NCBI GenBank assembly: GCA_029779435.1
Contig: JAKPAM010000136.1
Span: 19,464 to 83,463 of the forward strand
From: Pseudomonadota bacterium
GTDB lineage: Bacteria; Pseudomonadota; Gammaproteobacteria; Burkholderiales; Burkholderiaceae_E
DNA length: 64,000 nucleotides
Direction: 5' to 3'
A model generated the notes under the pieces. That model had not been told where the DNA came from and made no database searches. It saw only the letters and a program-made list of their open reading frames with translations. This document shows positions 28,194 to 37,045 of this stretch, piece by piece (the stretch's first letter is position 1; each line of letters opens with the position of its first letter). Made by a program: the position numbers and the translations under genes.

Positions 28194-28916
28194 CTAAGTG
28201 GCGAACAACCGGCCCACGCGCGGTTCGTGCCGCATCGCAGCCACTTCGATCGCAGGCGCACCGTTCCAGGCGTCGTCCGGATCCGGACAGGGCTCGGCCA
28301 GGACGGCGACGATCGCCGGTCGCAACGCGGCCAGCAGGCGCTGGGCGTCGACGTGACCGGTCAACCCCATCCGCATCGCCGCGCCGGCGATCGACGCGGC
28401 CAGGCCGTACGCCGACATCATCTCGGCCTGCGTCAGCGACAAGCCGCGATCGGCCCACACCAAGCCCTGGACGACCGCCAGGTGCCCGGGTGCGCGTCCG
28501 TCGCGAACGATGGACAGGTAGTCGGCAGCCCGGCCTCTGCCCAGTTCCGCATGCACGCGAAGCTGGGTGAAGCCGAGGCGCCGGCTGGCCGCGCGCGGAC
28601 CGGCACCCACGCTCATCGCCTCGTACAGGCGATCGAGGTCGACCAGCGCCGCGGGCGACGCCCACTGCCGCCAGGCGCGATCGAGGAACGGCCGGTCGAA
28701 TCCTGCCCACCGCCGTTCGATCGACGCCGCCGCGAACTGCAGCAGCGCGCCCGCCTGCAACGGAATCCCGTCGCCATGCATCGATTCGAGTCCCCAGGAG
28801 AACGCGGTGGCGCCGCTGGGGAACATCGAGTCACCGAGCTGCAGCATCTCGAGCAGGCAGCCGGACGATGCCTGGGCGAATGCGCCGGCGCCATCGGACA
28901 ACGGTACGTCTGGCAT
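28194..28916 (-). CDS. ureF: Urease accessory protein UreF
   Basis: UreF, 240 residues, acts with UreD and UreG in nickel insertion. The N-terminal region [25 protein letters not shown] is the family signature and the rest is helical. It starts seven bases after the ureE stop and ends 34 bases before the TTG start of the fused subunit gene. Confidence 0.93.
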   Translation of the reverse strand: MPDVPLSDGAGAFAQASSGCLLEMLQLGDSMFPSGATAFSWGLESMHGDGIPLQAGALLQFAAASIERRWAGFDRPFLDRAWRQWASPAALVDLDRLYEAMSVGAGPRAASRRLGFTQLRVHAELGRGRAADYLSIVRDGRAPGHLAVVQGLVWADRGLSLTQAEMMSAYGLAASIAGAAMRMGLTGHVDAQRLLAALRPAIVAVLAEPCPDPDDAWNGAPAIEVAAMRHEPRVGRLFAT

Positions 28917-28923
28917 GCGTCGG

Positions 28924-29484
28924 TCAATGGTGAGGCGGATGCGAAGGGGAGCCGGCGTGCGAGTGCTCCGACGATGGCGGATGATGAGGATGGCCATGCC
29001 CGCCGGCATGTTCGATCGCCCCGGCGCCGGGCTCGCTGCCGTCGGCTTCGATGACGATATGCCGTGCCGACGACAGATGCTCGAGCCGCTTCAGGTAATC
29101 GGCGCGCTCGCCTTCCAGCCTTATCGCCAGCCGCGTGCCGTCGAACCGGACCTTCCAATGCATGTTGCCGGCGAAGTAGCCCAGTTCCAGCGCATCGGCC
29201 GGATCGTCGACCGCCAGCACGAGCCAGCGCGGCGCGTCCAGCGCGACGATGATCGCCGACGTCGCCGACAGCATCAGGATCGCGCCGTTGCGCAGTTCGG
29301 CGTCGCGATCCAGCATCAGCGCGATCTCGGTGCCCCGATCGGTGCGCAGGTGAAGCCGCCGGCGGGACATGTCCTGCCCGGACAAGGTCACGGTCTCGAC
29401 GGCGTGCCGAGCCGACAGCGCCTGCAAGCGTCCGGCGAAGACCGGGTCGTCGGCGTATCCGACGATCGCGTTGAGCTTGAGCAC
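28924..29484 (-). CDS. ureE: Urease nickel metallochaperone UreE
   Basis: UreE, 186 residues, binds nickel and hands it to the UreDFG complex. The N-terminal domain and the central metal-binding domain (GYFAGNMHWKVRFDG) are present. The C-terminal tail is very rich in His (HGHPHHPP, HSHAG, HPPHH), as expected for a nickel-storing UreE. It lies 31 bases downstream of the urtA-like gene, so it shares that gene's leader-controlled promoter. Confidence 0.93.
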   Translation of the reverse strand: MLKLNAIVGYADDPVFAGRLQALSARHAVETVTLSGQDMSRRRLHLRTDRGTEIALMLDRDAELRNGAILMLSATSAIIVALDAPRWLVLAVDDPADALELGYFAGNMHWKVRFDGTRLAIRLEGERADYLKRLEHLSSARHIVIEADGSEPGAGAIEHAGGHGHPHHPPSSEHSHAGSPSHPPHH

Positions 29485-29515
29485 GATATGGCTCCGATTC
29501 GTTTGTCGGCAGACC

Positions 29516-30700
29516 TTAGAACTTGGCGAACGGCGCCGGCTCGATCAATCCGGTCTCGTACAGCACCTTGACCTGCCCATCGGGTTGGAACACCCCGACC
29601 CGCGCGCGCTTGTACAAATGGTGATTCGTCTCGTGGATCTTGACGCGCCCCTCGGGGGCATCGAATTCCAGTCCCGAGGACGCGGCGATGACCTTCTCGA
29701 CATCGAAGCTCCTGGCCTTCTCGACCGCGGCCTTCCACAGATAGACCGATGTATAAGCGCACTCGGGCACGTCCGCCGTGACACGCTTCGGGCCATACTT
29801 GGCCTTGAACGCTTCGACGAACTTCCTGTTGGCCGGATTGTCCACGCTCTGAAAGTAACCCATGCACGAATGCACGCCGACGACGTTCTCGGCGCCGATT
29901 CCCGACACTTCCTCTTCGGTCACCGCCAGCGCCATGATCGTCGTCTTGCCCGGATCGATGCCGGCCGACTTCATCTGCTTGAAGAACGCGACATTGGAGC
30001 CGCCGACCACCGTGCTCAGGATGATGTCGGGCTTCAGCGCCTTGATCTTGTTGATGATCGATCCGAAGCTGGTGCCGCCGAGCGGGATGTACTCCTCGCC
30101 GAGCACCTTGCCGCCGAGCTTGGCCACGGCCGGACGCGCGATCTTGTTGGTCACCCGGGGCCAGACGTAGTCCGAGCCGATCAGGTAGACGCTCTTACCC
30201 TTGTTCTTCAGCAGCCACTCGACGGCCGCCCCGGTCTGCTGGGTGGCCTCGGCCGCGACATACATGATGTTCGGCGACTCTTCCTGGCCTTCGTAGTAGG
30301 TCGGGTAGTAGAGCAATCCCTTCAGTTGCTCGAAGACCGGCAGCACCGCCTTGCGCGACGCCGACGTATAGCATCCGAAGACGGCCGCGCACTTGTCGGC
30401 CGCGACGAGCTTCCGGGCCTTCTCGGCGAAGGTCGGCCAGTCGCTGGCGCCATCCTCGACGATCGGCACGATCTTGTGCCCTAACACGCCTCCGGCGGTA
30501 TTGATCTCGTCGATCGCCAGCTTGTCGGCATCGGCGACCGACGCTTCGGCCAGCGCGAGATCGCCGGACAGTGAATGCAGGATACCGACCTTGATCGTTT
30601 CCTGGGCGAATGCCTGCCGGCTGATCCACGGGGCTGCCAGTGTCGAAGCGGACGCGAGGCCGATCGTCTTGACGACTCGTCTTCTGGAAGATGGGCTCAT
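29516..30700 (-). CDS. urtA: Urea/amide ABC transporter substrate-binding protein, UrtA-like
   Basis: A 394-residue periplasmic binding protein of the UrtA/AmiC type I fold. It has a twin-arginine-type leader (SSRRRVVKTIG then a hydrophobic stretch to SRQAFAQ). The mature part begins TIKVGILHSLSGDLALAE and includes FGCYTSASRKAVLPV and YPTYYEGQEESPN, close to urea-binding proteins. No urtBCDE permease or ATPase genes follow; ureE does. It may share the LivHMGF-type transporter encoded at 46-49.5 kb, or have its own outside the window. A sigma-70 promoter and a terminator-containing leader precede it. Confidence 0.88.
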   Translation of the reverse strand: MSPSSRRRVVKTIGLASASTLAAPWISRQAFAQETIKVGILHSLSGDLALAEASVADADKLAIDEINTAGGVLGHKIVPIVEDGASDWPTFAEKARKLVAADKCAAVFGCYTSASRKAVLPVFEQLKGLLYYPTYYEGQEESPNIMYVAAEATQQTGAAVEWLLKNKGKSVYLIGSDYVWPRVTNKIARPAVAKLGGKVLGEEYIPLGGTSFGSIINKIKALKPDIILSTVVGGSNVAFFKQMKSAGIDPGKTTIMALAVTEEEVSGIGAENVVGVHSCMGYFQSVDNPANRKFVEAFKAKYGPKRVTADVPECAYTSVYLWKAAVEKARSFDVEKVIAASSGLEFDAPEGRVKIHETNHHLYKRARVGVFQPDGQVKVLYETGLIEPAPFAKF

Positions 30701-30788
30701 GCTTGGGACCTTGTCTGGTTGAGTAGGCGGCGCGATGCGCGACCGGATGCGGGCACGTCGGACCCGAACCGGGTATCCGCGCAAAGCG

Positions 30789-30884
30789 GAAGCAAAAAAC
30801 AAAAAGGGCCTGGACGGATCGACGATCCGCGCAGGCCCTTTTTTGCCGACTGCGACACAGGCGATGTTGGCTGTGTCGTAAGTG
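30789..30884 (-). promoter_or_regulatory. Antitermination leader of the urease operon
   Basis: Read on the minus strand: an 8-base-pair hairpin (arms 30871-30878 and 30853-30860), then a GGC/GCC pairing (roughly 30839-30846 with 30833-30835) that would use the 5' arm of the terminator, then the terminator itself. This two-structure arrangement with mutually exclusive pairing is what AmiR/NasT ANTAR proteins act on. The hairpin loops here do not match the hexaloop consensus (A at 1, G at 4) cleanly, so the assignment rests mainly on architecture and the divergent AmiC/AmiR genes. Confidence 0.55.
30803..30841 (-). terminator. Intrinsic terminator in the urtA leader
   Basis: A 10-base outer stem (30832-30841 with 30803-30812) encloses a 6-base inner stem (30824-30829 with 30815-30820). 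On the minus strand it is followed by a tract of 11 T and one G. It lies about 100 bases upstream of the urtA start, so it would attenuate the operon unless overridden. The A-run on the other side lets it also work on the plus strand. Confidence 0.85.
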
Positions 30885-30890
30885 TGACGA

Positions 30891-30920
30891 ATATTAGAGA
30901 CGTCCATCCAACGCTGTCAA
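30891..30920 (-). promoter_or_regulatory. Sigma-70 promoter of the urtA-urease operon
   Basis: On the minus strand TTGACA (30920-30915) and TAATAT (30896-30891) are separated by 18 bases, close to consensus. Transcription would start near 30884, giving a leader of about 180 bases that contains the hairpins and terminator. Confidence 0.65.
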
Positions 30921-30944
30921 GTTCCGCTGCGACCTTACTTAGCG

Positions 30945-30960
30945 CGGCATCGAAGTTGCT
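30945..30960 (+). promoter_or_regulatory. Candidate sigma-54 promoter of the first AmiC/AmiR pair
   Basis: CGGCAT-N5-TTGCT has GG and GC exactly ten bases apart and matches eight of the eleven positions of the TGGCAC-N5-TTGCA consensus. It lies 57 bases upstream of the GTG start of the amiC-like gene, and faces away from the sigma-70 promoter of urtA about 25 bases away. Confidence 0.5.
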
Positions 30961-31016
30961 AGCATTGATCCATTGTTCCAACGTCTGCTCGATGCGTCGC
31001 GTCGACTTCATCCATC

Positions 31017-32201
31017 GTGTCCAATTCAGATCCGATCAAGGTCGGTGTCCTGTTCTCGCGTGAAGGGACGACCTCCCGGACCGAAAGGTCGATGCTGCTG
31101 GGCACGATCTTTGCAATAAGAGAGATCAACGACGCCGGCGGCCTCGACGGGCGCGAGATCGTGCCGATCCATTTCGATCCGCAATCGACGCCGCTCAGAT
31201 ACGCGGAGCTGGCGGCCAGGTTGATCGACGTCGAGCACGTCAACGTGATCTTCGGCTGCTACATGTCGAGCACCCGCAAGGCGGTGCTGCCGATCGTCGA
31301 ACGGTTCGACCGGCTGCTGTTCTATCCATCGATGTACGAAGGCTTCGAGTTCTCGCCCAACATCATCTACACGGGCGGAACGCCCAACCAGCACAACCTG
31401 CCGCTGGCCCGCTACATGATGGCCAACTTCGGCGCGCGCGTGTACATGGTCGGCGGCGACTACATCTTTCCCTATGAATCGAACCGCACGATGAGCGATC
31501 TGATCCACCAGAGAAAAGGTGGGCGCAAGATCGGCGAGAAGTACGTGTCGCTCGACGCGCAGGAAAAGGACTTCGCGGCGATCGCGCGCGACATCCGGGA
31601 CAAGCAGCCGGACTTCGTCTTCTCGACGGTCGTCGGCAGGACGACGAGGATGTTCTACCAGGCTTACGCCGACGCTGGGCTCGACCCCGCGACGATCCCG
31701 ATCGCCAGCCTGACGACGACCGAGGTCGAAGTCCAGGAGATGGGCAGCCGGCTGGCGGCCGGGCACTTCACGGCCGCCCCCTATTTCAGGTCGCTGGCGA
31801 CGCCGAAGAACGTCTCGACGGTGGGGCGCTTCACCAGACTGTTCGGCGACCGGATCGAGCCCAACATGTGCTGGGAAGCCGCTTATTTCCAGGTGCACCT
31901 GTTCGCGCAGGCATTCCTGCAGGCGGGCGGCGACGAGCCTCGTCTTCTCGTTCCGCACCTTCATGGCGCCGAGTTCGACGCACCACAAGGGCGCGTGCGG
32001 ATCGATCCGATCACGCACCACACGCGGCTGACGCCGCGCATCGGCCGGGTCGACGCGCAAGGCCAGTTCACGATCATGGCCGAGGCGCCCGCCGGCATCG
32101 AGGCCGACCCCTACCTGGCCAACCTGCAGTCCGACGATTGGACGCAGGCGCTCAGGCCGATCGTCCCGCTGCAACCGACGGACCGCGCCCATGGCGCGTG
32201 A
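31017..32201 (+). CDS. amiC: AmiC-like cytosolic amide/urea sensor (first copy)
   Basis: A 394-residue type I periplasmic-binding fold with no signal peptide: it starts directly at IKVGVLFSREGTTSRTERSM. Absence of a leader and the AmiR-type gene right behind it (11-base overlap) indicate an AmiC/NegR-like sensor that holds the ANTAR protein inactive until ligand binds, as in the Pseudomonas amidase system. FGCYMSSTRKAVLPI and YPSMYEGFEFSPN closely parallel the periplasmic UrtA-like protein next door. The start is a GTG. The ligand is probably an amide or urea analogue. Confidence 0.85.
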   Translation: MSNSDPIKVGVLFSREGTTSRTERSMLLGTIFAIREINDAGGLDGREIVPIHFDPQSTPLRYAELAARLIDVEHVNVIFGCYMSSTRKAVLPIVERFDRLLFYPSMYEGFEFSPNIIYTGGTPNQHNLPLARYMMANFGARVYMVGGDYIFPYESNRTMSDLIHQRKGGRKIGEKYVSLDAQEKDFAAIARDIRDKQPDFVFSTVVGRTTRMFYQAYADAGLDPATIPIASLTTTEVEVQEMGSRLAAGHFTAAPYFRSLATPKNVSTVGRFTRLFGDRIEPNMCWEAAYFQVHLFAQAFLQAGGDEPRLLVPHLHGAEFDAPQGRVRIDPITHHTRLTPRIGRVDAQGQFTIMAEAPAGIEADPYLANLQSDDWTQALRPIVPLQPTDRAHGA

Positions 32202-32811
32202 AACCTCGCGTCGAGCCCGGCGGCTGAGCCCGGAGTTCCTCAAGCAGTTGCGCAGCCGGCGCGTCGCGGTCATCCACCCGAACGACGCCGACGGCAGCGT
32301 CCTGCTGCTGCAACTGCAGCGCATCGGCTGCCAGGTACAGGCCTACTGGCCGCCCCCGGCCGAACTGCCGGAGGGCACCGACATCGTCTTCTGCTCGGTG
32401 CAGCCCGAGCGGCAGCTCGACACTCACGACTGGGTGCGCGGTTGCGAGTCGGCCATCGTCATCGGCGTCATCGGTTACGAGAATCCGACGGTGTTCGACG
32501 CGTTGCTGTCCTTGAACGCATCGTGGGTCATCACGGTGCCGGTGCGCTCGACCGGCGTGTTGTCGGCGCTCGTGATGACGATCCAACGGCAGGACGAGAC
32601 GCGCGCGCTGACCAAGCGGATCACGCGCCTCGAAGAACGCCTGGCCAGCGCCAAACTGATCGACGACGCGAAATCGATCATCGCGCGCAGCCGCGACGTA
32701 TCCGGTGACGAGGCCTACCGGCTGCTGCGCGAGCGGGCGATGGCCAAGCGCGTGCCGATCGAGGAGATCGCCCGCGCGATCGTCAACGCCGACGCGATCC
32801 TGTCCCGCTAG
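32191..32811 (+). CDS. amiR: AmiR/NasT-type ANTAR antiterminator (first copy)
   Basis: A 206-residue protein with a pseudo-receiver N-terminal domain (about 20-130), a coiled coil (about 130-155) and a C-terminal ANTAR domain (about 155-206: AKSIIARSRDVSGDEAYRLLRERAMAKRVPIEEIA). ANTAR domains bind paired hairpins in nascent leaders and prevent terminator folding. It overlaps the sensor gene by 11 bases. The most obvious target is the terminator-bearing leader of the divergent urease operon. Confidence 0.9.
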   Translation: MARETSRRARRLSPEFLKQLRSRRVAVIHPNDADGSVLLLQLQRIGCQVQAYWPPPAELPEGTDIVFCSVQPERQLDTHDWVRGCESAIVIGVIGYENPTVFDALLSLNASWVITVPVRSTGVLSALVMTIQRQDETRALTKRITRLEERLASAKLIDDAKSIIARSRDVSGDEAYRLLRERAMAKRVPIEEIARAIVNADAILSR

Positions 32812-33025
32812 TGAAGCGCCAGGCACGCCAACGCTGATCGATGCGCGCTGATCGCGACGATACCCGCCGCACCATGACGCTGCGTCACGCACCGCGACGG
32901 TGACGCACGAGCACGATCCCGATCGCGTCCCCAGGCGCATCCCTCATGGCAAGCAGTTTGCTGAACAAGCGGATCCCGCCCATGAAGGAACCGGTTCGCT
33001 CCCGGAGCCAGCCGACCCGCTTCCC

Positions 33026-33646
33026 ATGACATCCGACCTCCTCGATCACCCCCCGCGGACGTTCTCGCTGGCGAAGATCGCTCCTCAGCGATGGCGCAAC
33101 GGCGGCGGGCTGACCCGCGAGATCCTGGTGCTGCCATGCGCCGACGGCCGGGATTGGGATTGCCGCGTCAGCGTGGCCGATATCGAGCACGACGGCCCGT
33201 TCTCCACGTTCGACGGCATCGACCGCACGGCCGTGCTGCTGGAGGGGCCGGGTCTGCTGTTGCAAGGCGCGGCTGCCGGAGAATCGGTTCGCTTCGAGCA
33301 TGTCGCCGCAGTGAATCGCTTCGCCGGCGAGACACCGCTGGTCGCGCGCCTGCCGGGCACCTCCGCCCGTCTGTTCAACGTGATGCACAGGCGATCCGCC
33401 TTCGTCGCGCAAGCGGACGCGCATCGCGCCGACGGCGGCAAGCTGCTGGATCGGGACTGCACCACCGTGGTTCTCGCGTATGCCGGCCGATTCGACCTGT
33501 CGTTCGAAGGCGAGACGGACGGCAGGCTGGCCATCACTCTCAGCAGCGGCTCGGGCATGGTCGTCTTCGATCGCCGCGCTTCGCTCGACTGGCGTCCGCG
33601 TCAGGAAAACGGCCTGTTGATCATCGTCACGCTGGCTCGCGGCTAG
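33026..33646 (+). CDS. hutD: HutD/Ves-family cupin
   Basis: A 206-residue HutD-family protein. The N-terminal APQRWRNGGGLTREIL and the DWDCRVSVADIEHDGPFSTFDGIDR block are hallmarks; the fold is a double cupin. HutD is associated with histidine use, perhaps limiting formiminoglutamate or urocanate levels, but its biochemical role is not settled. I start it at ATG 33026, where homology begins; the frame extends 42 residues further without similarity. The 214 bases before it hold no gene that I can support. Confidence 0.85.
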   Translation: MTSDLLDHPPRTFSLAKIAPQRWRNGGGLTREILVLPCADGRDWDCRVSVADIEHDGPFSTFDGIDRTAVLLEGPGLLLQGAAAGESVRFEHVAAVNRFAGETPLVARLPGTSARLFNVMHRRSAFVAQADAHRADGGKLLDRDCTTVVLAYAGRFDLSFEGETDGRLAITLSSGSGMVVFDRRASLDWRPRQENGLLIIVTLARG

Positions 33647-33650
33647 GGAC

Positions 33651-33707
33651 GCGCTGATCGATTCGCCCGAGGGGCGGATGCGACGGCCAAGTGGAATTGA
33701 TCAGCGC
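33651..33707 (+). terminator. Long stem-loop after hutD
   Basis: A 14-base stem (33651-33664 with 33694-33707, one G-U pair) starts five bases after the hutD stop and encloses a smaller CGCCC/GGGCG hairpin. It is followed by a pyrimidine-rich TTCCCTATTTCTC rather than a clean T-run, so it is probably a terminator or RNA-stabilising structure. Confidence 0.5.
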
Positions 33708-33759
33708 TTCCCTATTTCTCGTCGAGATACTTCAGCCACTTATGGGGTCGGATATCGAC

Positions 33760-33816
33760 GCACCAAATGGTGCGCACCCGATGCGAAATCCTCATTCGAT
33801 GCACCACGGGGGCGCA
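33760..33816 (+). promoter_or_regulatory. Two NtrC-like enhancer sites
   Basis: Site 1 (33760-33773) has perfect arms GCACCA and TGGTGC, with GCACC and GGTGC separated by four rather than the usual five bases. Site 2 (33800-33816) is TGCACC-N5-GGCGCA with one mismatch. They lie about 110-165 bases upstream of the sigma-54 element, a normal enhancer distance. Confidence 0.5.
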
Positions 33817-33923
33817 TCGCGCGTTCTCATTAGAAGTCTTCGCTTCATCAGTCCTTCCGATTCTATTGATAAGAATTTCTTCACTTGCCGCGGTCGACGA
33901 TGTTCGCGATGAGAATTCCTGGC

Positions 33924-33939
33924 AGGCACCAAAGTTGCA
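33924..33939 (+). promoter_or_regulatory. Sigma-54 promoter of the glnT operon
   Basis: AGGCAC-N5-TTGCA matches the TGGCAC-N5-TTGCA consensus at every position but one, with correct -24/-12 spacing. Transcription would begin near 33950, about 75 bases before the glnT start. Together with the NtrC-like sites upstream this predicts induction under nitrogen limitation. Confidence 0.65.
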
Positions 33940-34023
33940 GCACGGCACGGGTCCTTAGTGCATGGCGCCTCCAACGCCCCCCGCCGCGCCGCCGTCGATT
34001 CCGCCCAATTCAGGAGCCCCTCC

Positions 34024-35415
34024 ATGCAGACCGATTCCTTCTCCCACGCCGACTCGGTGGGCGCACTGGTCACTCCACCTCGCTTCGATTCCGTCAGCGA
34101 CGCCCAGCAGTATCTGCGGGCACAAGGCGTCAGCTACGTGCTCGCGCAGTTCGTCGACGTACATGGGGTGGCCAAGGCCAAGGCCGTCCCGGTCTCGCAT
34201 CTGCAGACGGTTCTGGCCGACGGCGCCGGCTTCGCCGGCTTCGCGATCTGGGGCGTCGGCATCGAACCGCACGGACCCGACTTCATGGCCGTCGGCGACC
34301 TGGCCACGCTGTCGCCCGTACCTTGGCAGCCCGGCCTGGCGCGGATCGTCTGCGAGGGCCATGTCGACGGCAAGCCCTGGGCTTATGACAGCCGCATCAC
34401 GCTAAAGAGGCAGATCGCGCGCATGGCCGAGCGCGGCTACACGCTCTTCACCGGGCTGGAGCCGGAATTCTCGCTGCTTCGACGTGACGAGCAGGGGCGC
34501 ATCCAGCCGTTCGACCCGAGCGATACGCTAGCCAAGCCCTGCTACGATTACAAGGGCTTGTCGCGCACCCGCGATTACCTGGAGAAGCTGTCGAACGCGC
34601 TGCGCGCCACCGGCATCGACGTCTACCAGATCGACCACGAGGACGCCAACGGCCAGTTCGAGTTGAACTACACGTTCACCGACTGCCTGACCTCGTGCGA
34701 CCACTTCGTGTTCTTCAAGATGGCGGCCAGCGAGATCGCCAACCAGATGGGCCTGTTGTGCTCGTTCATGCCCAAGCCGTTCGGGCACCTGCCGGGCAAC
34801 GGCATGCACATGCACATGTCGATCGGTGACGGCCAGTCGAATCTGTTCCAGGACAGGAACGACCCGCGCGGCCTCGAATTGTCGACGCTCGCCTACCACT
34901 TCATGGGCGGCGTGCTCGCGCATGCAGCGGCGCTGGCCGCGCTGTGCGCGCCGACCGTCAACTCGTACAAGCGGCTGGTCGTCGGCCGCTCGCTGACCGG
35001 CGCGACCTGGGCGCCCGCCTACATCAGCTACGGCGACAACAACCGTTCGAGCATGATCCGCGTTCCCAAGGGTCGCCTCGAGCTGCGGCTGCCCGATGGG
35101 TCGGCCAATCCTTACCTGGCGACCGCGGCCGTCATCGCCGCCGGCCTGGACGGCGTCGATCGCAAGCTCGACCCGGGCACCCCGCGCAACACCAATCTGT
35201 ACGACTGGAGCGCCGAGCAGCTTCGCGAGGCCGGCATCGGCATGCTGCCGCAGAACCTGGGCAGCGCGCTGGACGCGCTCGAGGCCGATTCGCTGATCTG
35301 CGAAGCGCTCGGTCCGGTCAGCGCCGAGTTCCTCAAGCTCAAGCGGATGGAATGGGTGGAGTACCAGCGCCACGTCTCCGAGTGGGAAATCAAGCAATAC
35401 GTCGAATTCTTCTGA
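34024..35415 (+). CDS. glnT: Type III glutamine synthetase-like ligase (GlnT / gamma-glutamylmethylamide synthetase candidate)
   Basis: A 463-residue glutamine-synthetase-fold ligase of the GlnT type. Visible motifs are [37 protein letters not shown] and [21 protein letters not shown]. In methylotrophs, close relatives (GmaS) join methylamine to glutamate. The three genes behind it resemble the subunits of N-methylglutamate synthase or GlxBCD, which supports that role, but plain ammonia ligation cannot be excluded. ATG 34024 has AGGAG upstream. A sigma-54 promoter and NtrC-like sites precede it. It heads a four-gene operon ending at 38386. Confidence 0.88.
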   Translation: MQTDSFSHADSVGALVTPPRFDSVSDAQQYLRAQGVSYVLAQFVDVHGVAKAKAVPVSHLQTVLADGAGFAGFAIWGVGIEPHGPDFMAVGDLATLSPVPWQPGLARIVCEGHVDGKPWAYDSRITLKRQIARMAERGYTLFTGLEPEFSLLRRDEQGRIQPFDPSDTLAKPCYDYKGLSRTRDYLEKLSNALRATGIDVYQIDHEDANGQFELNYTFTDCLTSCDHFVFFKMAASEIANQMGLLCSFMPKPFGHLPGNGMHMHMSIGDGQSNLFQDRNDPRGLELSTLAYHFMGGVLAHAAALAALCAPTVNSYKRLVVGRSLTGATWAPAYISYGDNNRSSMIRVPKGRLELRLPDGSANPYLATAAVIAAGLDGVDRKLDPGTPRNTNLYDWSAEQLREAGIGMLPQNLGSALDALEADSLICEALGPVSAEFLKLKRMEWVEYQRHVSEWEIKQYVEFF

Positions 35416-35430
35416 GAGGACACCAACGCC

Positions 35431-36339
35431 ATGTGCGGAATTGTTGGGCTGCTGGTCAAGAAGCCAGCGTTGCGAGAACAACTGGGCCGTTTGATGGTCC
35501 CGATGCTGATCGGCATGACCGAGCGCGGCCCCGACTCGGCGGGCCTGGCCGTCTTCACGCCCAAGCTGAACGGCGAGCGCCGCAAGATCAGCGTCTACTC
35601 GGGTTTCACGCCCGCCGGCGACGCTTATGACTGGAACGGCCTGGTCACCGCGCTGAACGGCGCGCTGCGAGCCGATGCCATCGTGGAAACCAAGGGAAAT
35701 CACGCGATCGTGGCGTTCGGCATCGCGCCGGCGGCCGTCAAGGAATGGATCGGCGCGTACGATCCGGCACTGCACGTGTTCTCGACCGGTCAGCGCATCG
35801 ACCTCTACAAGGACACGGGCACGCCCGAGGAGGTCGCGCTGCGCTACGACTTCGCCGACCTGAAGGGCACGCACCTGGTCGGCCACACGCGGATGGCCAC
35901 CGAATCGGCGGTGACGCCCGATCGCGCGCATCCGTTCACGGCCGGCGAGGACTTCTGCCTCGTGCACAACGGCTCGCTGTCGAACCATCACGAGATCCGG
36001 CGGATGCTCGAACCGAAGGGCATCCACTTCGACACCGACAACGATACCGAAGCCGCGACCCGCTTCATCGAATGGCGGCTGCGCGAAGGCGACACGCTGC
36101 AGCAGGCGCTGCAACAAGGCTTCGACGTGCTCGACGGGTTCTATACGTTCCTGATGGGCACCGCCACCGAACTGGCACTGATCCGCGACCCGTTCGCCTG
36201 CAAGCCGGCGGTGGTCGCCGAAACCGACGACTACGTCGCGATCGCGTCCGAGTTCCGCTCGCTCGCGCACCTGCCCGGCGTCAATCACGCCAAGGTCTTC
36301 GAACCCGCGCCCGAGGAGATGTACGTATGGAAAGCCTGA
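35431..36339 (+). CDS. Class II glutamine amidotransferase subunit (GlxB/MgsA-like)
   Basis: A 302-residue protein with the catalytic N-terminal Cys exposed after Met removal (MCGIVGLL), the RGPDSAG loop, the HTRMATESAVTPDRAHPF stretch and NGSLSNHHEIRR, all typical of Ntn-hydrolase glutamine amidotransferases as in glutamate synthase. It would supply ammonia through a channel, or act in N-methylglutamate synthase, with the next two subunits. It overlaps the following gene by 13 bases. Confidence 0.9.
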   Translation: MCGIVGLLVKKPALREQLGRLMVPMLIGMTERGPDSAGLAVFTPKLNGERRKISVYSGFTPAGDAYDWNGLVTALNGALRADAIVETKGNHAIVAFGIAPAAVKEWIGAYDPALHVFSTGQRIDLYKDTGTPEEVALRYDFADLKGTHLVGHTRMATESAVTPDRAHPFTAGEDFCLVHNGSLSNHHEIRRMLEPKGIHFDTDNDTEAATRFIEWRLREGDTLQQALQQGFDVLDGFYTFLMGTATELALIRDPFACKPAVVAETDDYVAIASEFRSLAHLPGVNHAKVFEPAPEEMYVWKA

Positions 36340-37019
36340 GCTTCGACCTGGACGCGACGCCGCTGCGCGAGGTCAACCGGTTCCTGCATCACGAAGCGCC
36401 CGGCAAGGGCGACCTGTCGGTGGTCATCCGCAATCCGAACGGCGCGCATTCGATCGCGGCGGGACTGAACGCGCCGATCAAGGTGACGATCGACGGCCAT
36501 GCCGGCTACTACGCGGCCGGCATGAACCAAGGCGGCGACGTGACGATCACCGGCAGCGCCGGTACCGGCGTGGCCGAGAACATGATGAGCGGCATCGTGC
36601 ACGTCAAGGGATTCGCGTCGAACGCCGCCGGCGCGACCGCCCACGGCGGCCTGCTGATCATCGACGGCGACGCCGGCCTGCGCTGCGCGATCTCGCTGAA
36701 AGGGGCCGACGTCGTCGTCGGCGGCTCGGTCGGCAGCTTCTCGGCCTTCATGGCCCAGGCGGGCAACCTCGTCGTGCTCGGCGACGCCGGCGAAGCGCTC
36801 GGCGACTCGCTGTACGAGGCGCGGATCTTCGTTCGCGGCAAGGTCAAGAGCCTGGGCGCCGATTGCGAGCGCAAACCGATGGGCGAGGCCGAGACGAAGA
36901 TCCTCGCCGATCTGCTGGCCCGGGCCGGCCATGCGAACGTCTCGCCCGCCGAGTTCACCTGCTACGGCTCGGCCCGCACGCTGTACCACTTCCACGTCGA
37001 CAACGCCGGCGCCTACTGA
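36327..37019 (+). CDS. Glutamate synthase GXGXG-domain subunit (GlxC/MgsB-like)
   Basis: A 230-residue protein made almost wholly of the right-handed beta-helix repeat seen at the C-terminus of glutamate synthase large subunits. The repeated Gly-x-x-Gly-x-x-x-Gly pattern runs from about residue 50 to 185 (GGDVTITGSAGTGVAENMMSG). As a stand-alone subunit it pairs with the amidotransferase before it and the FMN subunit after it. Confidence 0.88.
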   Translation: MESLSFDLDATPLREVNRFLHHEAPGKGDLSVVIRNPNGAHSIAAGLNAPIKVTIDGHAGYYAAGMNQGGDVTITGSAGTGVAENMMSGIVHVKGFASNAAGATAHGGLLIIDGDAGLRCAISLKGADVVVGGSVGSFSAFMAQAGNLVVLGDAGEALGDSLYEARIFVRGKVKSLGADCERKPMGEAETKILADLLARAGHANVSPAEFTCYGSARTLYHFHVDNAGAY

Positions 37020-37045
37020 AGCCGACCGACCCTGCGAGACCCATT

